Shown in pieces: positions 49,722 to 59,093 of a stretch of 64,000 bases of DNA; the first letter of the stretch is position 1; each line of letters begins with the position of its first letter. Position numbers and translations under genes: made by a program. The notes under the pieces are model-generated. The model made no database searches and was not told the origin of the DNA. It saw only the letters and a program-made list of their open reading frames with translations. This DNA is from Paenibacillus silvestris (GTDB lineage Bacteria; Bacillota; Bacilli; Paenibacillales; NBRC-103111), in contig NZ_WTUZ01000005.1 in the NCBI RefSeq assembly GCF_009882985.1, forward strand, positions 1-64,000, read 5' to 3'.

Positions 49722-51257
49722 TCAGGTGACGGGTGCAGGGTTAAATAAAGCGAGGTCATTGTGCAGCCCCCAATGGTCTGCCCAAGTTCGCTTGTTCCCG
49801 CTCGCAACATCCAAAATGAGATGGAACAGCTCCCAGCCCACTTCTTCAATCGTCGCATCCCCCGTCGCAATGGTTCCTGCGTTTAGATCTATCAGATCAT
49901 GCCATTGCTCTGCTAACGCATTTCTCGTCGATACTTTGATGACCGGAGCGGCAGCCAATCCGTAAGGCGTGCCTCTTCCAGTTGTAAACACCTGTACATT
50001 GATGCCGGAAGCTAGTTGCAACGTACCGCATACAAAATCGCTGGCAGGCGTCGCTGCGAAGAGCAGCCCCTTCTGGGTTGCTCTTTCACCAGGAGATAGG
50101 ACACCGGCAATCGGACTCGTACCCGATTTGACGATAGATCCGAGGGACTTCTCGACGATGTTGACTAAGCCGCCTCTTTTATTCCCAGGTGTCGTATTCG
50201 CGCTGCGATCCGCGCTGCCACGATGCAGGTAATTATCATACCAATCCATCTCACGGATTAAAGCTCGCCCAACATCCTCATTCACTGCACGGGGTGTTAA
50301 TAAGTGAATGGCATCCCTGACCTCCGTAACTTCGGAGAACAACACCGTAGCTCCAGCACGTACGAGCAAATCAGCAGCGTATCCGACAGCCGGATTCGCT
50401 GTAACTCCCGAGAATGCATCGCTTCCCCCGCATTGCAAACCAACTACTAGCGCCGATGCAGGACAAGTCATGCGTTTCCGGCTGTTCAATCTGTCAAGGC
50501 GCTTCTCCGCCATCGCCATAATCGATCTGACCATTGGCATAAACCCGTGGCTCTCCTGCAGGGTTACGATCTGATCAGTGGCACCTCCGGGGACGATCCG
50601 TTCGGGAAGCAGCTTTTCACACCCCAGTCCGACGACCATGAGCTCCCCGCCGAAGTTCGGATTTTGCGCGAGATTCTGAATGGTGCGTATCGGAATAATG
50701 GCGTCAGGCGCGTTAATCGCCACCCCGCAGCCGTAGGTATGGGTTAGTGCGATCACGTCTTCGACGTTCGGAAATCGAGGAAGGAGCTCTTCTTTAATTT
50801 TCTTCACTGCGAAGTTCAACACGCCGGCTACGCATTGCACACTGGTCGTAATGCCTAAAATATTTTTACTTCCAACACTTCCGTCCTCATTCAAGTACCC
50901 CTCGAACGTATAGCCTTCCAACGGAGGAATGGTTTGTTGTAAGTTGCTTGCTATTGAGAGCTCTAACAATTGAGGCGGTATCGGCATTCTCACCAATGAT
51001 TCATCGATCCGGCTCCCCCTCGCTATCCCTCTCATCGCATACCCGATTATCTCTCCATAACGGATAATCGCCTCATCTGGATTTAAATCAGCAAGTGCCA
51101 CCTTATGACCCTGTGGAACATTTTGCAGGAGCTTAAGGCCGCAGGGAAATACCGTTCCTTCCGGCAGTCCGCCATCATTGGCAACAATCGCCATATTATC
51201 CTTCGGATTAACCTGAATATACAGCGGCTTTTCATGTTCAACACGTTGAACAGTCAC
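49722..51257 (-). CDS. garD: Galactarate dehydratase
   Basis: 511 aa, GTG start (GAGGGG upstream). UxaA/GarD family: N-terminal SAF domain ([40 protein letters not shown]), then [21 protein letters not shown] and [34 protein letters not shown]. Length and order fit GarD (YcbH-type) rather than split altronate dehydratase. It dehydrates galactarate to 5-keto-4-deoxyglucarate, using iron/manganese. No other galactarate genes are adjacent. Confidence 0.82.
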   Translation of the reverse strand: MTVQRVEHEKPLYIQVNPKDNMAIVANDGGLPEGTVFPCGLKLLQNVPQGHKVALADLNPDEAIIRYGEIIGYAMRGIARGSRIDESLVRMPIPPQLLELSIASNLQQTIPPLEGYTFEGYLNEDGSVGSKNILGITTSVQCVAGVLNFAVKKIKEELLPRFPNVEDVIALTHTYGCGVAINAPDAIIPIRTIQNLAQNPNFGGELMVVGLGCEKLLPERIVPGGATDQIVTLQESHGFMPMVRSIMAMAEKRLDRLNSRKRMTCPASALVVGLQCGGSDAFSGVTANPAVGYAADLLVRAGATVLFSEVTEVRDAIHLLTPRAVNEDVGRALIREMDWYDNYLHRGSADRSANTTPGNKRGGLVNIVEKSLGSIVKSGTSPIAGVLSPGERATQKGLLFAATPASDFVCGTLQLASGINVQVFTTGRGTPYGLAAAPVIKVSTRNALAEQWHDLIDLNAGTIATGDATIEEVGWELFHLILDVASGNKRTWADHWGLHNDLALFNPAPVT

Positions 51258-51385
51258 ATGGATAGTCCCCTCTCATAAGCACTTGTTCCTGAATTGAACT
51301 TATAGTAATCTAGAATTATCGAAAAGTAAAAGTGATTAAAATACGTTTTCCCTAAATTAATTTAAGAGTTGAGGAGCGACTGTAT

Positions 51386-52306
51386 ATGGAGTTGAAGCAG
51401 TTGGAATACATCATTCAAATTGCCGAAGACAACAACATAACCAGGGCTGCGGAAAAACTATTCATTACGCAATCTGCTCTCAATCAGCAGCTCCTGAAGC
51501 TTGAGAATGAGCTGGGTACGCAGCTCTTCGTTCGCTCCAGAAATAATTGGCATCTGACTCAGGCAGGCACCATCTATGTTGAAAACGCCAAAAGTATCCT
51601 GCTGATCAAGAAAGAGACCTACAACAAAATCAATGACCTGCTTGAGATCAAAGAAGGAACACTAAAGATTGGTTTAACTCCTGAAAGAGGTACCGACATG
51701 TTTGCAGCCATTTATCCGGGTTTTTATAATAAATATCCCAAAGTCAAGATCGAGCCCCTTGAAATGACCGTCAAAGAGCAGCAACATGCCATATCTCAAG
51801 GTAATCTGGATATCGGCTTTGTCACGCTTCAGCAGACTCAGAAAACGAAAGATGCTTATATGCCGATCTGTTCTGAGGAGTTGATCTTGTGTATTCCCAG
51901 CTCCCACCCACTCGCGCATTTAGGAGGCCGCCTCGGGGAACCACTTCCTGAAATCAGCCTTAACCACTTTGTAGAGGATTCATTCGCCGTCATGCGGAAA
52001 GGCTCCACATTACGGGAAATTTATGACGATCTCTTGGCCGAAGACGATATTTCACCTCCAATATTATTGGAAACGCGAAGCTGTCAAACTTTGTTCGAAC
52101 TTGTCGCCGAGGGCATTTGTTGTTCAGTCCTTCCAATCAGTTATGCCAGCTCCTTGTCGAATGTCTCCTATTTCTCTCTACTTCAGCATCCGGTGTGGGA
52201 AATTGCCGCCAGCTATAAAAAAGACAGCTATCTGAATCAAGCAGCGAAAGAATTGATCGCCCTTTGCAAAGAATATTGGGAAAGAAAGATGAGCAGCATT
52301 AGATAA
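51386..52306 (+). CDS. LysR-family transcriptional regulator
   Basis: 306 aa. LysR HTH: MELKQLEYIIQIAEDNNITR, then AAEKLFITQSALNQQLLKLE and a substrate-binding domain (LKIGLTPERGTDMFAAIYPG). Divergent from garD with a 128-bp gap, so it probably activates garD with a uronate/aldarate as co-inducer. Confidence 0.88.
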   Translation: MELKQLEYIIQIAEDNNITRAAEKLFITQSALNQQLLKLENELGTQLFVRSRNNWHLTQAGTIYVENAKSILLIKKETYNKINDLLEIKEGTLKIGLTPERGTDMFAAIYPGFYNKYPKVKIEPLEMTVKEQQHAISQGNLDIGFVTLQQTQKTKDAYMPICSEELILCIPSSHPLAHLGGRLGEPLPEISLNHFVEDSFAVMRKGSTLREIYDDLLAEDDISPPILLETRSCQTLFELVAEGICCSVLPISYASSLSNVSYFSLLQHPVWEIAASYKKDSYLNQAAKELIALCKEYWERKMSSIR

Positions 52307-52311
52307 ATTAT

Positions 52312-52344
52312 CGGCCAACACACTATAATGTGTAGGCCGTTTTC
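52312..52344 (+). terminator. Rho-independent terminator
   Basis: CGGCC-ACACAC...GTGT-GGCCG then TTTTC, 5 bp after the LysR gene. Confidence 0.75.
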
Positions 52345-52420
52345 ATGCACCTTGTGGGTAACTATTTCCAGCACCAGCATCACAACTACCTAAAATAGTG
52401 ACTTCCTATTGCAATTCTAT

Positions 52421-52481
52421 AAGGAGTAACGATAGCTCAATAATAATTCAAGCTGCCAATTTTCTTGGCAGCCTGATGATG
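52421..52481 (-). repeat. Dispersed hairpin-plus-box repeat, copy 11 (opposite orientation)
   Basis: On the minus strand CAGGCTGCCAAG...TTGGCAGCTTG hairpin followed by ATTATTGAGCTATCGTTAC. It lies behind gmhB, so it also follows a minus-strand gene. Confidence 0.6.
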
Positions 52482-52507
52482 TACCGGTCATATTATATGA
52501 AAATGTT

Positions 52508-53059
52508 TTAATTGCTTTTGTCAAAAAAATGGTCAGCTGCCTCTCGTATATGCCTTACTGTAAATGTAGCCGCAGTAGTCGAACTTTCATCACAGCCACG
52601 AATCAAGATCGTGGTCCCGACTCCCGCCCGCAAACCCGCTTCAATGTCACTCTCTTTATCACCTATTAACACCGATGAGGCTAGATCCAGCTGGAACTCC
52701 CGCATTGCTTGTAAAATCATACCCGGATTTGGCTTTCGACATAATGCGTCTTGTTTGTATTCGCCTATTCCGTGTACCGGATGATAGGGACAATAATATA
52801 CTTTGGCCATCCGGATACCGTGTGCCTCGAATTTCCCCAACATCCATGTCGTTAACTCCCAAAAGTCCTCCTCCGTGTAATATCCCCGCCCAATTCCTGC
52901 TTGGTTGGTTACAATGATAAGTAAAAACCCCGCTTGTTGAAAACGTAAAAGGTTCTCGAATATTCCCTCGTTAAACTCGAAATCCTCTACTTTGTAAACA
53001 TACGATTTGTCAATGTTAATTACACCATCTCTATCAAGCAAAAGCGCCTTCGGTCTCAT
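52508..53059 (-). CDS. gmhB: D-glycero-D-manno-heptose 1,7-bisphosphate phosphatase
   Basis: 183 aa, HAD family, GmhB type: [10 protein letters not shown] (nucleophile Asp, D-x-D), [13 protein letters not shown], Zn-site-like [21 protein letters not shown] and [11 protein letters not shown]. It removes the C7 phosphate of heptose 1,7-bisphosphate. Its ATG overlaps the hddC stop by 4 bp. Last of the four-gene heptose operon. Confidence 0.88.
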   Translation of the reverse strand: MRPKALLLDRDGVINIDKSYVYKVEDFEFNEGIFENLLRFQQAGFLLIIVTNQAGIGRGYYTEEDFWELTTWMLGKFEAHGIRMAKVYYCPYHPVHGIGEYKQDALCRKPNPGMILQAMREFQLDLASSVLIGDKESDIEAGLRAGVGTTILIRGCDESSTTAATFTVRHIREAADHFFDKSN

Positions 53060-53760
53060 CCGTTTTCACCTGCAGTGACAAGCTCGGATTTCGCACGCTC
53101 ATAGTCTTCCGGAATACCGATATCGATAAAATATCCTTCACTTGGGAAGCCATACATGTTAAGCCTCTGTGCTCCGGGGTTTTCCAGAAATCGTTCAAAT
53201 GAAAATTTGCCAGTCAGCTCAAATGGATCCCATAAATCGGTACGAGCTACGTATACACCACCATTAATCAAGCCGGATTCACACATACGTTTCTCTTGAA
53301 AGTTGTAAACCCGATAGTCCGAATTTACGATAACGGTACCGTATCGGTCAAACTGCTTCATTGGTTTAAGTGAAAGCGTCAAGTCGGCAGCGCGTTCTTG
53401 ATGATACTGTACCAGTTGCCGGATATCAACTTGGAACATCGTGTCTCCGTTTAATAACAGCACCTGCTCGCCGGAGATCTGATCCATCGCCTTCTTTAGA
53501 GCCCCTCCGGTTCCTAGTGGTTCTTCTTCCACCGAATACGTGATTCTTATTTCTCCGCAGCGATGGCCGAAATAGGAACTTATGGTTTCATGTTTGTATC
53601 CTACTGCGAGTACCACATTGCGAACCCCTTGCATCTCCAAACGTTCAATAATGTAACGAAGAAATGGTTTGCCCCCTACGGGAGCCATCGGTTTTGGTAC
53701 ATCCCAGATAACCTCACGCAAACGGGTCCCGAGCCCACCAGCTAAAATGACTGCTTCCAT
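53056..53760 (-). CDS. hddC: D-glycero-alpha-D-manno-heptose 1-phosphate guanylyltransferase
   Basis: 234 aa from the ATG at 53760, 4 bp after gmhA. Nucleotidyltransferase signature [15 protein letters not shown], then [18 protein letters not shown] and [10 protein letters not shown] (metal Asp). The neighbours define it as HddC, which makes the GDP-activated heptose; a hexose-1-phosphate role would be the alternative if alone. Confidence 0.85.
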   Translation of the reverse strand: MEAVILAGGLGTRLREVIWDVPKPMAPVGGKPFLRYIIERLEMQGVRNVVLAVGYKHETISSYFGHRCGEIRITYSVEEEPLGTGGALKKAMDQISGEQVLLLNGDTMFQVDIRQLVQYHQERAADLTLSLKPMKQFDRYGTVIVNSDYRVYNFQEKRMCESGLINGGVYVARTDLWDPFELTGKFSFERFLENPGAQRLNMYGFPSEGYFIDIGIPEDYERAKSELVTAGENG

Positions 53761-53764
53761 ATGC

Positions 53765-54349
53765 CTAAAATCCCTTGCCAAATATGGTTTCTTCGACAAT
53801 TGCACATAAAATATGGCCAATCAGAATATGTGCTTCTTGGATTCTCGGGGTTTCTTGGGATGGGATACGAATACATATATCGCATAGAGCTGCCAAACTG
53901 CCTCCAGTTTCACCGGTTAAACCAATGGTCGTGATCCCCATAGTTCGGGACATTTCTAAACCTCTCAGAACATTGGGAGAGTTGCCGGATGTGGATATGC
54001 CAATAAATAAGTCTCCGGTTCGGCCGAGAGCTTGAATTTGCCGTGAAAACAACTGTTCATATCCGTAGTCGTTTCCAATTGCAGTAAGCACGGAGGTATC
54101 CGTCGTAAGTGCGATGCAGGGCAGTCCGGGACGATCGAAATAAAAACGGCTGACGAATTCGCCAGCAATATGCTGAGCATCTGCCGCACTTCCACCATTG
54201 CCGCCGATAATGATTTTATTTCCCTTTTGGTAAACCTCAATCATTTTTCTAGCTGCCTGCTCTATCAAACTCAATATCGCTCTATCTTTAGCAATCGCCC
54301 GTTTAATCTCAATCGACTGTAAAATATGGCTGCTAATATACGTCTTCAA
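53765..54349 (-). CDS. gmhA: Sedoheptulose 7-phosphate isomerase
   Basis: 194 aa from the TTG at 54349, which has GGAGGGTATAAA upstream; a GTG at 54364 is possible. SIS-domain isomerase: IIIGGNGGSAADAQHIAGEF and IGISTSGNSPNVLRGLEMS, with the active-site His of EAHILIGHILC. Converts sedoheptulose 7-phosphate to heptose 7-phosphate, the first step. Overlaps or touches hddA. Confidence 0.88.
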   Translation of the reverse strand: MKTYISSHILQSIEIKRAIAKDRAILSLIEQAARKMIEVYQKGNKIIIGGNGGSAADAQHIAGEFVSRFYFDRPGLPCIALTTDTSVLTAIGNDYGYEQLFSRQIQALGRTGDLFIGISTSGNSPNVLRGLEMSRTMGITTIGLTGETGGSLAALCDICIRIPSQETPRIQEAHILIGHILCAIVEETIFGKGF

Positions 54350-54351
54350 AT

Positions 54352-55377
54352 TTATACCCTCCACCCTAGCGTTCCGTTCTTTGTAAAATGAACTTGAAAC
54401 ACTTTGCCCCCTAGTTCGTTCAGTCGATGAACGACTTGAATGCGTTTGACGGGATCGACGATGAACATCATAAATCCGCCCCCTCCAGCTCCGGATACCT
54501 TGCCTGCATAGGCACCGGCTGTAATAGCCGTATTGTATATGAAGTCAATCCGGTCGTTCGTTATAGAGGCAGCCATCTTTTTTTTGGCATTCCATGATTT
54601 CCCCAAGTGATCAGCAAACTTTTTGATTTCGCCCTTTAATATACATTCCTTTATGGCATACGCCTCCGCTTTCAATTCATGGGTCGCTTCCAGAGCCGAT
54701 TGGTTCTTTTCAAGTGTATTGCGCACTTGTTCGTCAATGATCACGGAAGATTGCCTTGATGCTCCCGTGTAATATAAAATCATAGAACTTTCCAATTCAC
54801 TTATAATCCAGTTTTTCACCCGAAGTGGGTTCACAATAACCCGATTATTCTCGTGAAACTCAATAAAGTTGAAGCCGCCGAAGGTGGCCGCATATTGATC
54901 CTGCCTTCCTCCGCCCCAGCCGACATCGATACGTTCGATTTCATAGGCAAGCTGAGCGATTTCGTATTCCCCGAGCGGCAGATTAAGCCATTCCACGAAA
55001 GCTTTCAACATGGCAACCACCATCGTAGATGATGAACCTAGACCGGATCCTGCCGGAGCGTCAGAATAGGTGGTCATCCGAAAAGAGAGTGGCTTGTCTT
55101 GCATAAACTGTTTGACAATCCGGTTGTACACGCCTTTATGCAAGCTTAGACAACCATCCAATTCCAGCTCCTGGCGAGCGTCCGAATGGAACTCTTCTTT
55201 GAGATCCGAAGCGACAAAAGTAAGGTTACCGTCATCAATGACCTCAATCGTACAATAGGCGTACAAATCAATCGTCGCATTCAGTACGCATCCTCCGAAT
55301 AAATCGCAATAAGGCGAGACATCTGTTCCTCCTCCGGCTAGCCCTAATCTTAAAGGGGCTTTAGACCTAATGATCAT
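54352..55377 (-). CDS. hddA: D-glycero-alpha-D-manno-heptose 7-phosphate kinase
   Basis: 341 aa, GHMP kinase: [20 protein letters not shown] opening, ATP loop [20 protein letters not shown], and [13 protein letters not shown] near the end. It adds the 1-phosphate of the alpha series, used for GDP-heptose in S-layer glycoprotein glycans of Aneurinibacillus. Strong AACGGAGG site. First gene of the heptose operon. Confidence 0.88.
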   Translation of the reverse strand: MIIRSKAPLRLGLAGGGTDVSPYCDLFGGCVLNATIDLYAYCTIEVIDDGNLTFVASDLKEEFHSDARQELELDGCLSLHKGVYNRIVKQFMQDKPLSFRMTTYSDAPAGSGLGSSSTMVVAMLKAFVEWLNLPLGEYEIAQLAYEIERIDVGWGGGRQDQYAATFGGFNFIEFHENNRVIVNPLRVKNWIISELESSMILYYTGASRQSSVIIDEQVRNTLEKNQSALEATHELKAEAYAIKECILKGEIKKFADHLGKSWNAKKKMAASITNDRIDFIYNTAITAGAYAGKVSGAGGGGFMMFIVDPVKRIQVVHRLNELGGKVFQVHFTKNGTLGWRV

Positions 55378-55421
55378 GTGATACCTCCGTTCATTTATTG
55401 TCCAATCTGCTTATAACCAAT

Positions 55422-55451
55422 TCAGCATATGTGCGAATAATACAACTTGTA
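55422..55451 (-). promoter_or_regulatory. Possible sporulation (sigma-K-like) promoter before hddA
   Basis: On the minus strand AC, 17 bp, CATATGCTG, compared with AC-N16/17-CATANNNTA. One mismatch; short consensus, so chance is quite possible. Confidence 0.25.
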
Positions 55452-55584
55452 TGGACACATGGTGCAGAGCGGGAAATTTTCCAACCACCTTGCTTCTTGG
55501 AAATAAACGTTTGTCCCATTCACACCCTTTGCAGAGGGAATAGTATAGGTATGTGATAATGAATTACGTCCAGGAGGTGTTTAG

Positions 55585-57726
55585 GTGAAGCTAGCGGCTA
55601 GGAGAAAGAAGAGAAAGACAGTTGCGTCTGCACTCGTTCGAAAGCTTCGTACACGCAAACAAACAGCAGCTGGCCGGCGACTATTGCTCAAACGTGGAAA
55701 ATCCGCACGTGCCCGTTGGAAAAAACAGTCAGTTGGGAAGCTTAATAAACGCAAACGGATCCGGCGCTTGAAGCGTAGTCGGATCCGTAAAGGATTACCA
55801 CTTGTTAATAAGCTGTCGGTACCGGTCTGGGATCACCCATTGGTTAGCATCATTATTCCTGTTTACAACAAATGGGATTTTACCTATCCATGCTTGGTGT
55901 CCATCGTTGAGAACACCCGTGGAATCCCTTACGAAATCATCGTGGTGGATGATATTTCCGACGACTCAACAGCTCGTATCGGACAATTTGTCAAACATGT
56001 CACTGTCATCCGCAATAAGGTGAAGAGGGGATTTCTTCATAACTGCAATCGTGGGGCAGAGATCTCCAGAGGAAAGTATGTATTATTTTTAAATAACGAT
56101 ACCAAAGTGACTCCCGGTTGGTTGGAGCATCTGCTGTCTTTACCGGAAAAAGACCCAACTATCGGAATCGTAGGCTCTAAGTTGATATATCCGGACGGAA
56201 GACTTCAGGAAGCCGGCGGTATCGTCTTTAATAACGGGTATGCAAGGAATTATGGTCGTTTAGATAACCCGAACAAACATGAGTACAACTATGTCAAGGA
56301 AGTGGATTATATCTCTGGGGCATCGCTAATGATTCGTAAAGACTTATGGAATCGAATGGGCGGTTTTGACGTGCTTTTCGCACCTGCTTACTCAGAGGAT
56401 GTGGACATTGCTTTCCAAGCAAGACAACTCGGATACAAGGTCGTATTGCAACCCAAATCTGTTGTCGTGCACTACGAGGGAGTATCCCACGGCACAGACC
56501 TCAACTCAGGAGTTAAAAAATATCAGGTGATTAACCAACAGAAATTTAGAGAAAAATGGGCGGGAGTACTCGAGCGGGATCATCTTGCCGACGGTGAACA
56601 CACCTTTTGGGCAAGGGAACGCTCTAAGGATAAGAAAACCATTTTGGTCATTGACTACGGTGTTCCAAGTTTCGACCAAGATGCGGGCAGCCGAACGACG
56701 TTTATGTATCTGAAACTGCTTGTGGATATGGGCTTAAATGTAAAGTTTATTCCAGACAACTTCACCAAACTGGAACCCTATGGCTCCGAACTCGAACAGC
56801 TCGGTGTCGAGATCATCTACGGAACACAGGATCGCAGGTATTACGAATACTGGATCGTTAAGCACAAGGATTACATTGATTATGTCCTATTGAACCGGCC
56901 TGGCATTTCACATAAATATATCGATCTAATCAAAGCCCTTACCCGCGCTAAAATCCTGTACTATGGTCATGACTTGCATTACGTTCGTGAGCTGAAGCGC
57001 TTCGGATTGGACCAAAACCGCGGGTTGCTTCAAGAATCAGAGTACATCAGAAGACTGGAGTTCGACTTGTTCAGCAAAGCAGATACCATCCTGACCTGCA
57101 GCGACTCGGAAAAACGAATTATCGATGGGAACTTTCCAAATAAAAGTACCTTATTGCTGCCAGCCTATTACTTTGACCAAACGATCCCGAAAACAAAGTC
57201 GTGGGATGAACGCACTGGTCTGCTCTTTGTTGGGGGCTTCAAACATAGTCCTAATGCCGACGGTATTTTGTGGTTTTGTCGTGATATCCTGCCTATTGTG
57301 CAGAGATCCATTCCTGACATACAATTGTTCATCGTCGGTTCCAATCCTACGCAGGAGGTACAAGGATTACAATCGGATCGGATTACTGTCAAAGGATTTG
57401 TATCCGACCAAGAGCTTAAAGAGCTGTATGGAAACACAAAAATTGCCGTTATTCCTCTTCGCTACGGAGCGGGTGTGAAAGGTAAAACGATAGAAGCAAT
57501 GTGTCATCAGACGCCGTTAGTTACTACTAGTACGGGGATCGAAGGGTTGCAAAATATTAGGCAATCGATTGAACCTAAGAACACTCCTCAGGAATTCGCC
57601 GAAGAAATCATCCAGTTATACCACAATAACAGTCTATTAGAGCACAAAGCCGAACAAAGTAAACAGTACGTGGAGACTTACTACTCCAGAACAAGAGCCT
57701 TGGAGTGTATAAATTTAGCTTTGTAG
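55585..57726 (+). CDS. Two-domain glycosyltransferase (GT2 + GT4) with polybasic N-terminal tail
   Basis: 713 aa, start supported by AGGAGG. Residues 1-70 contain about 33 Lys/Arg and no acidic residue. A GT-A domain follows at about 84-330: VSIIIPVYNKWDFTYPCL, VVDDISDDST and the metal site FLNNDTKVTPGWLE. The GT-B half (350-710) is of GT4 type: GLLFVGGFKHSPNADGI and RYGAGVKGKTIEAMCHQTPL. Likely builds a heptose-containing or rhamnan-like surface glycan. No signal or membrane segment, so the tail may hold it to an acidic surface. Adjacent to the heptose operon, divergent. Confidence 0.82.
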   Translation: MKLAARRKKRKTVASALVRKLRTRKQTAAGRRLLLKRGKSARARWKKQSVGKLNKRKRIRRLKRSRIRKGLPLVNKLSVPVWDHPLVSIIIPVYNKWDFTYPCLVSIVENTRGIPYEIIVVDDISDDSTARIGQFVKHVTVIRNKVKRGFLHNCNRGAEISRGKYVLFLNNDTKVTPGWLEHLLSLPEKDPTIGIVGSKLIYPDGRLQEAGGIVFNNGYARNYGRLDNPNKHEYNYVKEVDYISGASLMIRKDLWNRMGGFDVLFAPAYSEDVDIAFQARQLGYKVVLQPKSVVVHYEGVSHGTDLNSGVKKYQVINQQKFREKWAGVLERDHLADGEHTFWARERSKDKKTILVIDYGVPSFDQDAGSRTTFMYLKLLVDMGLNVKFIPDNFTKLEPYGSELEQLGVEIIYGTQDRRYYEYWIVKHKDYIDYVLLNRPGISHKYIDLIKALTRAKILYYGHDLHYVRELKRFGLDQNRGLLQESEYIRRLEFDLFSKADTILTCSDSEKRIIDGNFPNKSTLLLPAYYFDQTIPKTKSWDERTGLLFVGGFKHSPNADGILWFCRDILPIVQRSIPDIQLFIVGSNPTQEVQGLQSDRITVKGFVSDQELKELYGNTKIAVIPLRYGAGVKGKTIEAMCHQTPLVTTSTGIEGLQNIRQSIEPKNTPQEFAEEIIQLYHNNSLLEHKAEQSKQYVETYYSRTRALECINLAL

Positions 57727-57741
57727 CGCTTGATAAAATCA

Positions 57742-57783
57742 AAAAAGTGACTGAAAGTTTAGACTTTCAGTCACTTTTTTTTC
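57742..57783. terminator. Bidirectional rho-independent terminator
   Basis: AAAAAAGTGACTGAAAGT-TTAG-ACTTTCAGTCACTTTTTTT, shared by the two convergent glycosyltransferase genes. Confidence 0.9.
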
Positions 57784-57824
57784 TACAATCGAATGTAATT
57801 TGAGTGACCAGGAGAGCGTTTTTC

Positions 57825-58865
57825 TCATCGCTTCGAACCGTTCATATCTCCTTTTTCTTTCTTTTCAGCAAAATAACTTTTCATAATTGCTGGGTGTTTC
57901 CCGGTAAAAGGCTTCGTCAAAATGTCATATTCGATCCGACCCGTCGGTTTCCCTAAGTATTGATCGACATCCCGACGACGGTTATCGTTTGCTTTAACCC
58001 GGGAACCGAAAGCATAATGGTAATGGTAGGCTGGAATTACCTCAACCTTATTGGGGATTTCCCACATGTAACGTCCGAACATCTGCAATTTGCAGTGATT
58101 TTTGGCATCGTCGTATCGAATACCAATATGATTGCGCCACATGAGGTATTTATTGACAGACCAGTGATTGTCATTCGCTGCATTTATTCTTATTGTTTGA
58201 GGATTCATCCAGAATTGTACCCACGGGAATGAGATCGCATCCGTTTCTTTCTGGGCCATCAGACGAGGCAAGGCATCACGGAAGCTATCATCCATTATCT
58301 CATCGGCATCGATCGCCATAATCCAATCTCCGGCAGCTTGGTCGACCAGGAAATTTCTCACAACTGACTCATTCCAATCATCGGAGTAGGGCAATCCTGT
58401 CTGCTTCATATGGAACAGCCGAATATTTGCGCGCTTTTTCCACTCATCTATTATTCTTACACTGGCGTCAGTGCTTCCTCCATCTACAATAAGAATTTCA
58501 TCTGCGTAGGAAGCGGCACTTTCTAGAAACAGCGGCAGCAACTTTTCCTCATTCAATATCGGCGCGATGACCGTAAGTCTTGGCTTCGTCTCTGATATAG
58601 TAGCTTGCGGAACATCCACAGGTTCAAAAACTAATGGTACGTCTATAACAGCAGGTGGAGGCTGCTTCGCTGGAGCTGTGTATCGTTTAAATGTTCTTCT
58701 TCCCGTACGTTTTTTTAATTTTCGCAGTGGACGCTTGCGGAATTTTATTGTTCTCCGCGTTCGTTTCATTTTGATCCCATTTTTCCTGTGGATTCTCTTA
58801 CGCAGCTTTTGTTTTCGATTCTTTTTGACGGCTTTTTTAGCTACTTGCTGGAGAACTTTTTTCAT
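57825..58865 (-). CDS. Family 2 glycosyltransferase with polybasic N-terminal tail
   Basis: 346 aa. The first 68 residues hold about 33 Lys/Arg and no Asp/Glu before residue 75; a Pro-rich linker (AKQPPPAV) follows. The GT2 domain begins LTVIAPILNEEKLLPLFLES, with VDGGSTDAS and the D-x-D AIDADEIM; FPWVQFWMNPQTIRI and YHYHYAFGSRVK follow. WaaE/KdtX-like transferases share this fold. AGGAGGT before ATG. The tail has the same character as in the convergent gene. Confidence 0.82.
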   Translation of the reverse strand: MKKVLQQVAKKAVKKNRKQKLRKRIHRKNGIKMKRTRRTIKFRKRPLRKLKKRTGRRTFKRYTAPAKQPPPAVIDVPLVFEPVDVPQATISETKPRLTVIAPILNEEKLLPLFLESAASYADEILIVDGGSTDASVRIIDEWKKRANIRLFHMKQTGLPYSDDWNESVVRNFLVDQAAGDWIMAIDADEIMDDSFRDALPRLMAQKETDAISFPWVQFWMNPQTIRINAANDNHWSVNKYLMWRNHIGIRYDDAKNHCKLQMFGRYMWEIPNKVEVIPAYHYHYAFGSRVKANDNRRRDVDQYLGKPTGRIEYDILTKPFTGKHPAIMKSYFAEKKEKGDMNGSKR

Positions 58866-59093
58866 TGAGGACCTCCTTCGTGGTGTAGTTAAAACGATTC
58901 GGGAATCACATGCTATTTACTTTGCCATTCCTGTAATCCAAGTTAGTATATTCAACCCCCTCTGCCTATGAATGGACGAATAACTACACTTAAGTTATTG
59001 CTGGCCCAAACTATGTAGCTGCCACCACCGAACGAACCTATTATTTACAGTAATTTACAATCCGCTCTGTCTCAGCCTTGCTGGCGGGCTTTA

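Noticed and set aside
55422..55451. Firm assignment of the heptose operon to the sporulation sigma-K regulon
   Set aside because: Only a short, one-mismatch consensus; kept as a low-confidence site.
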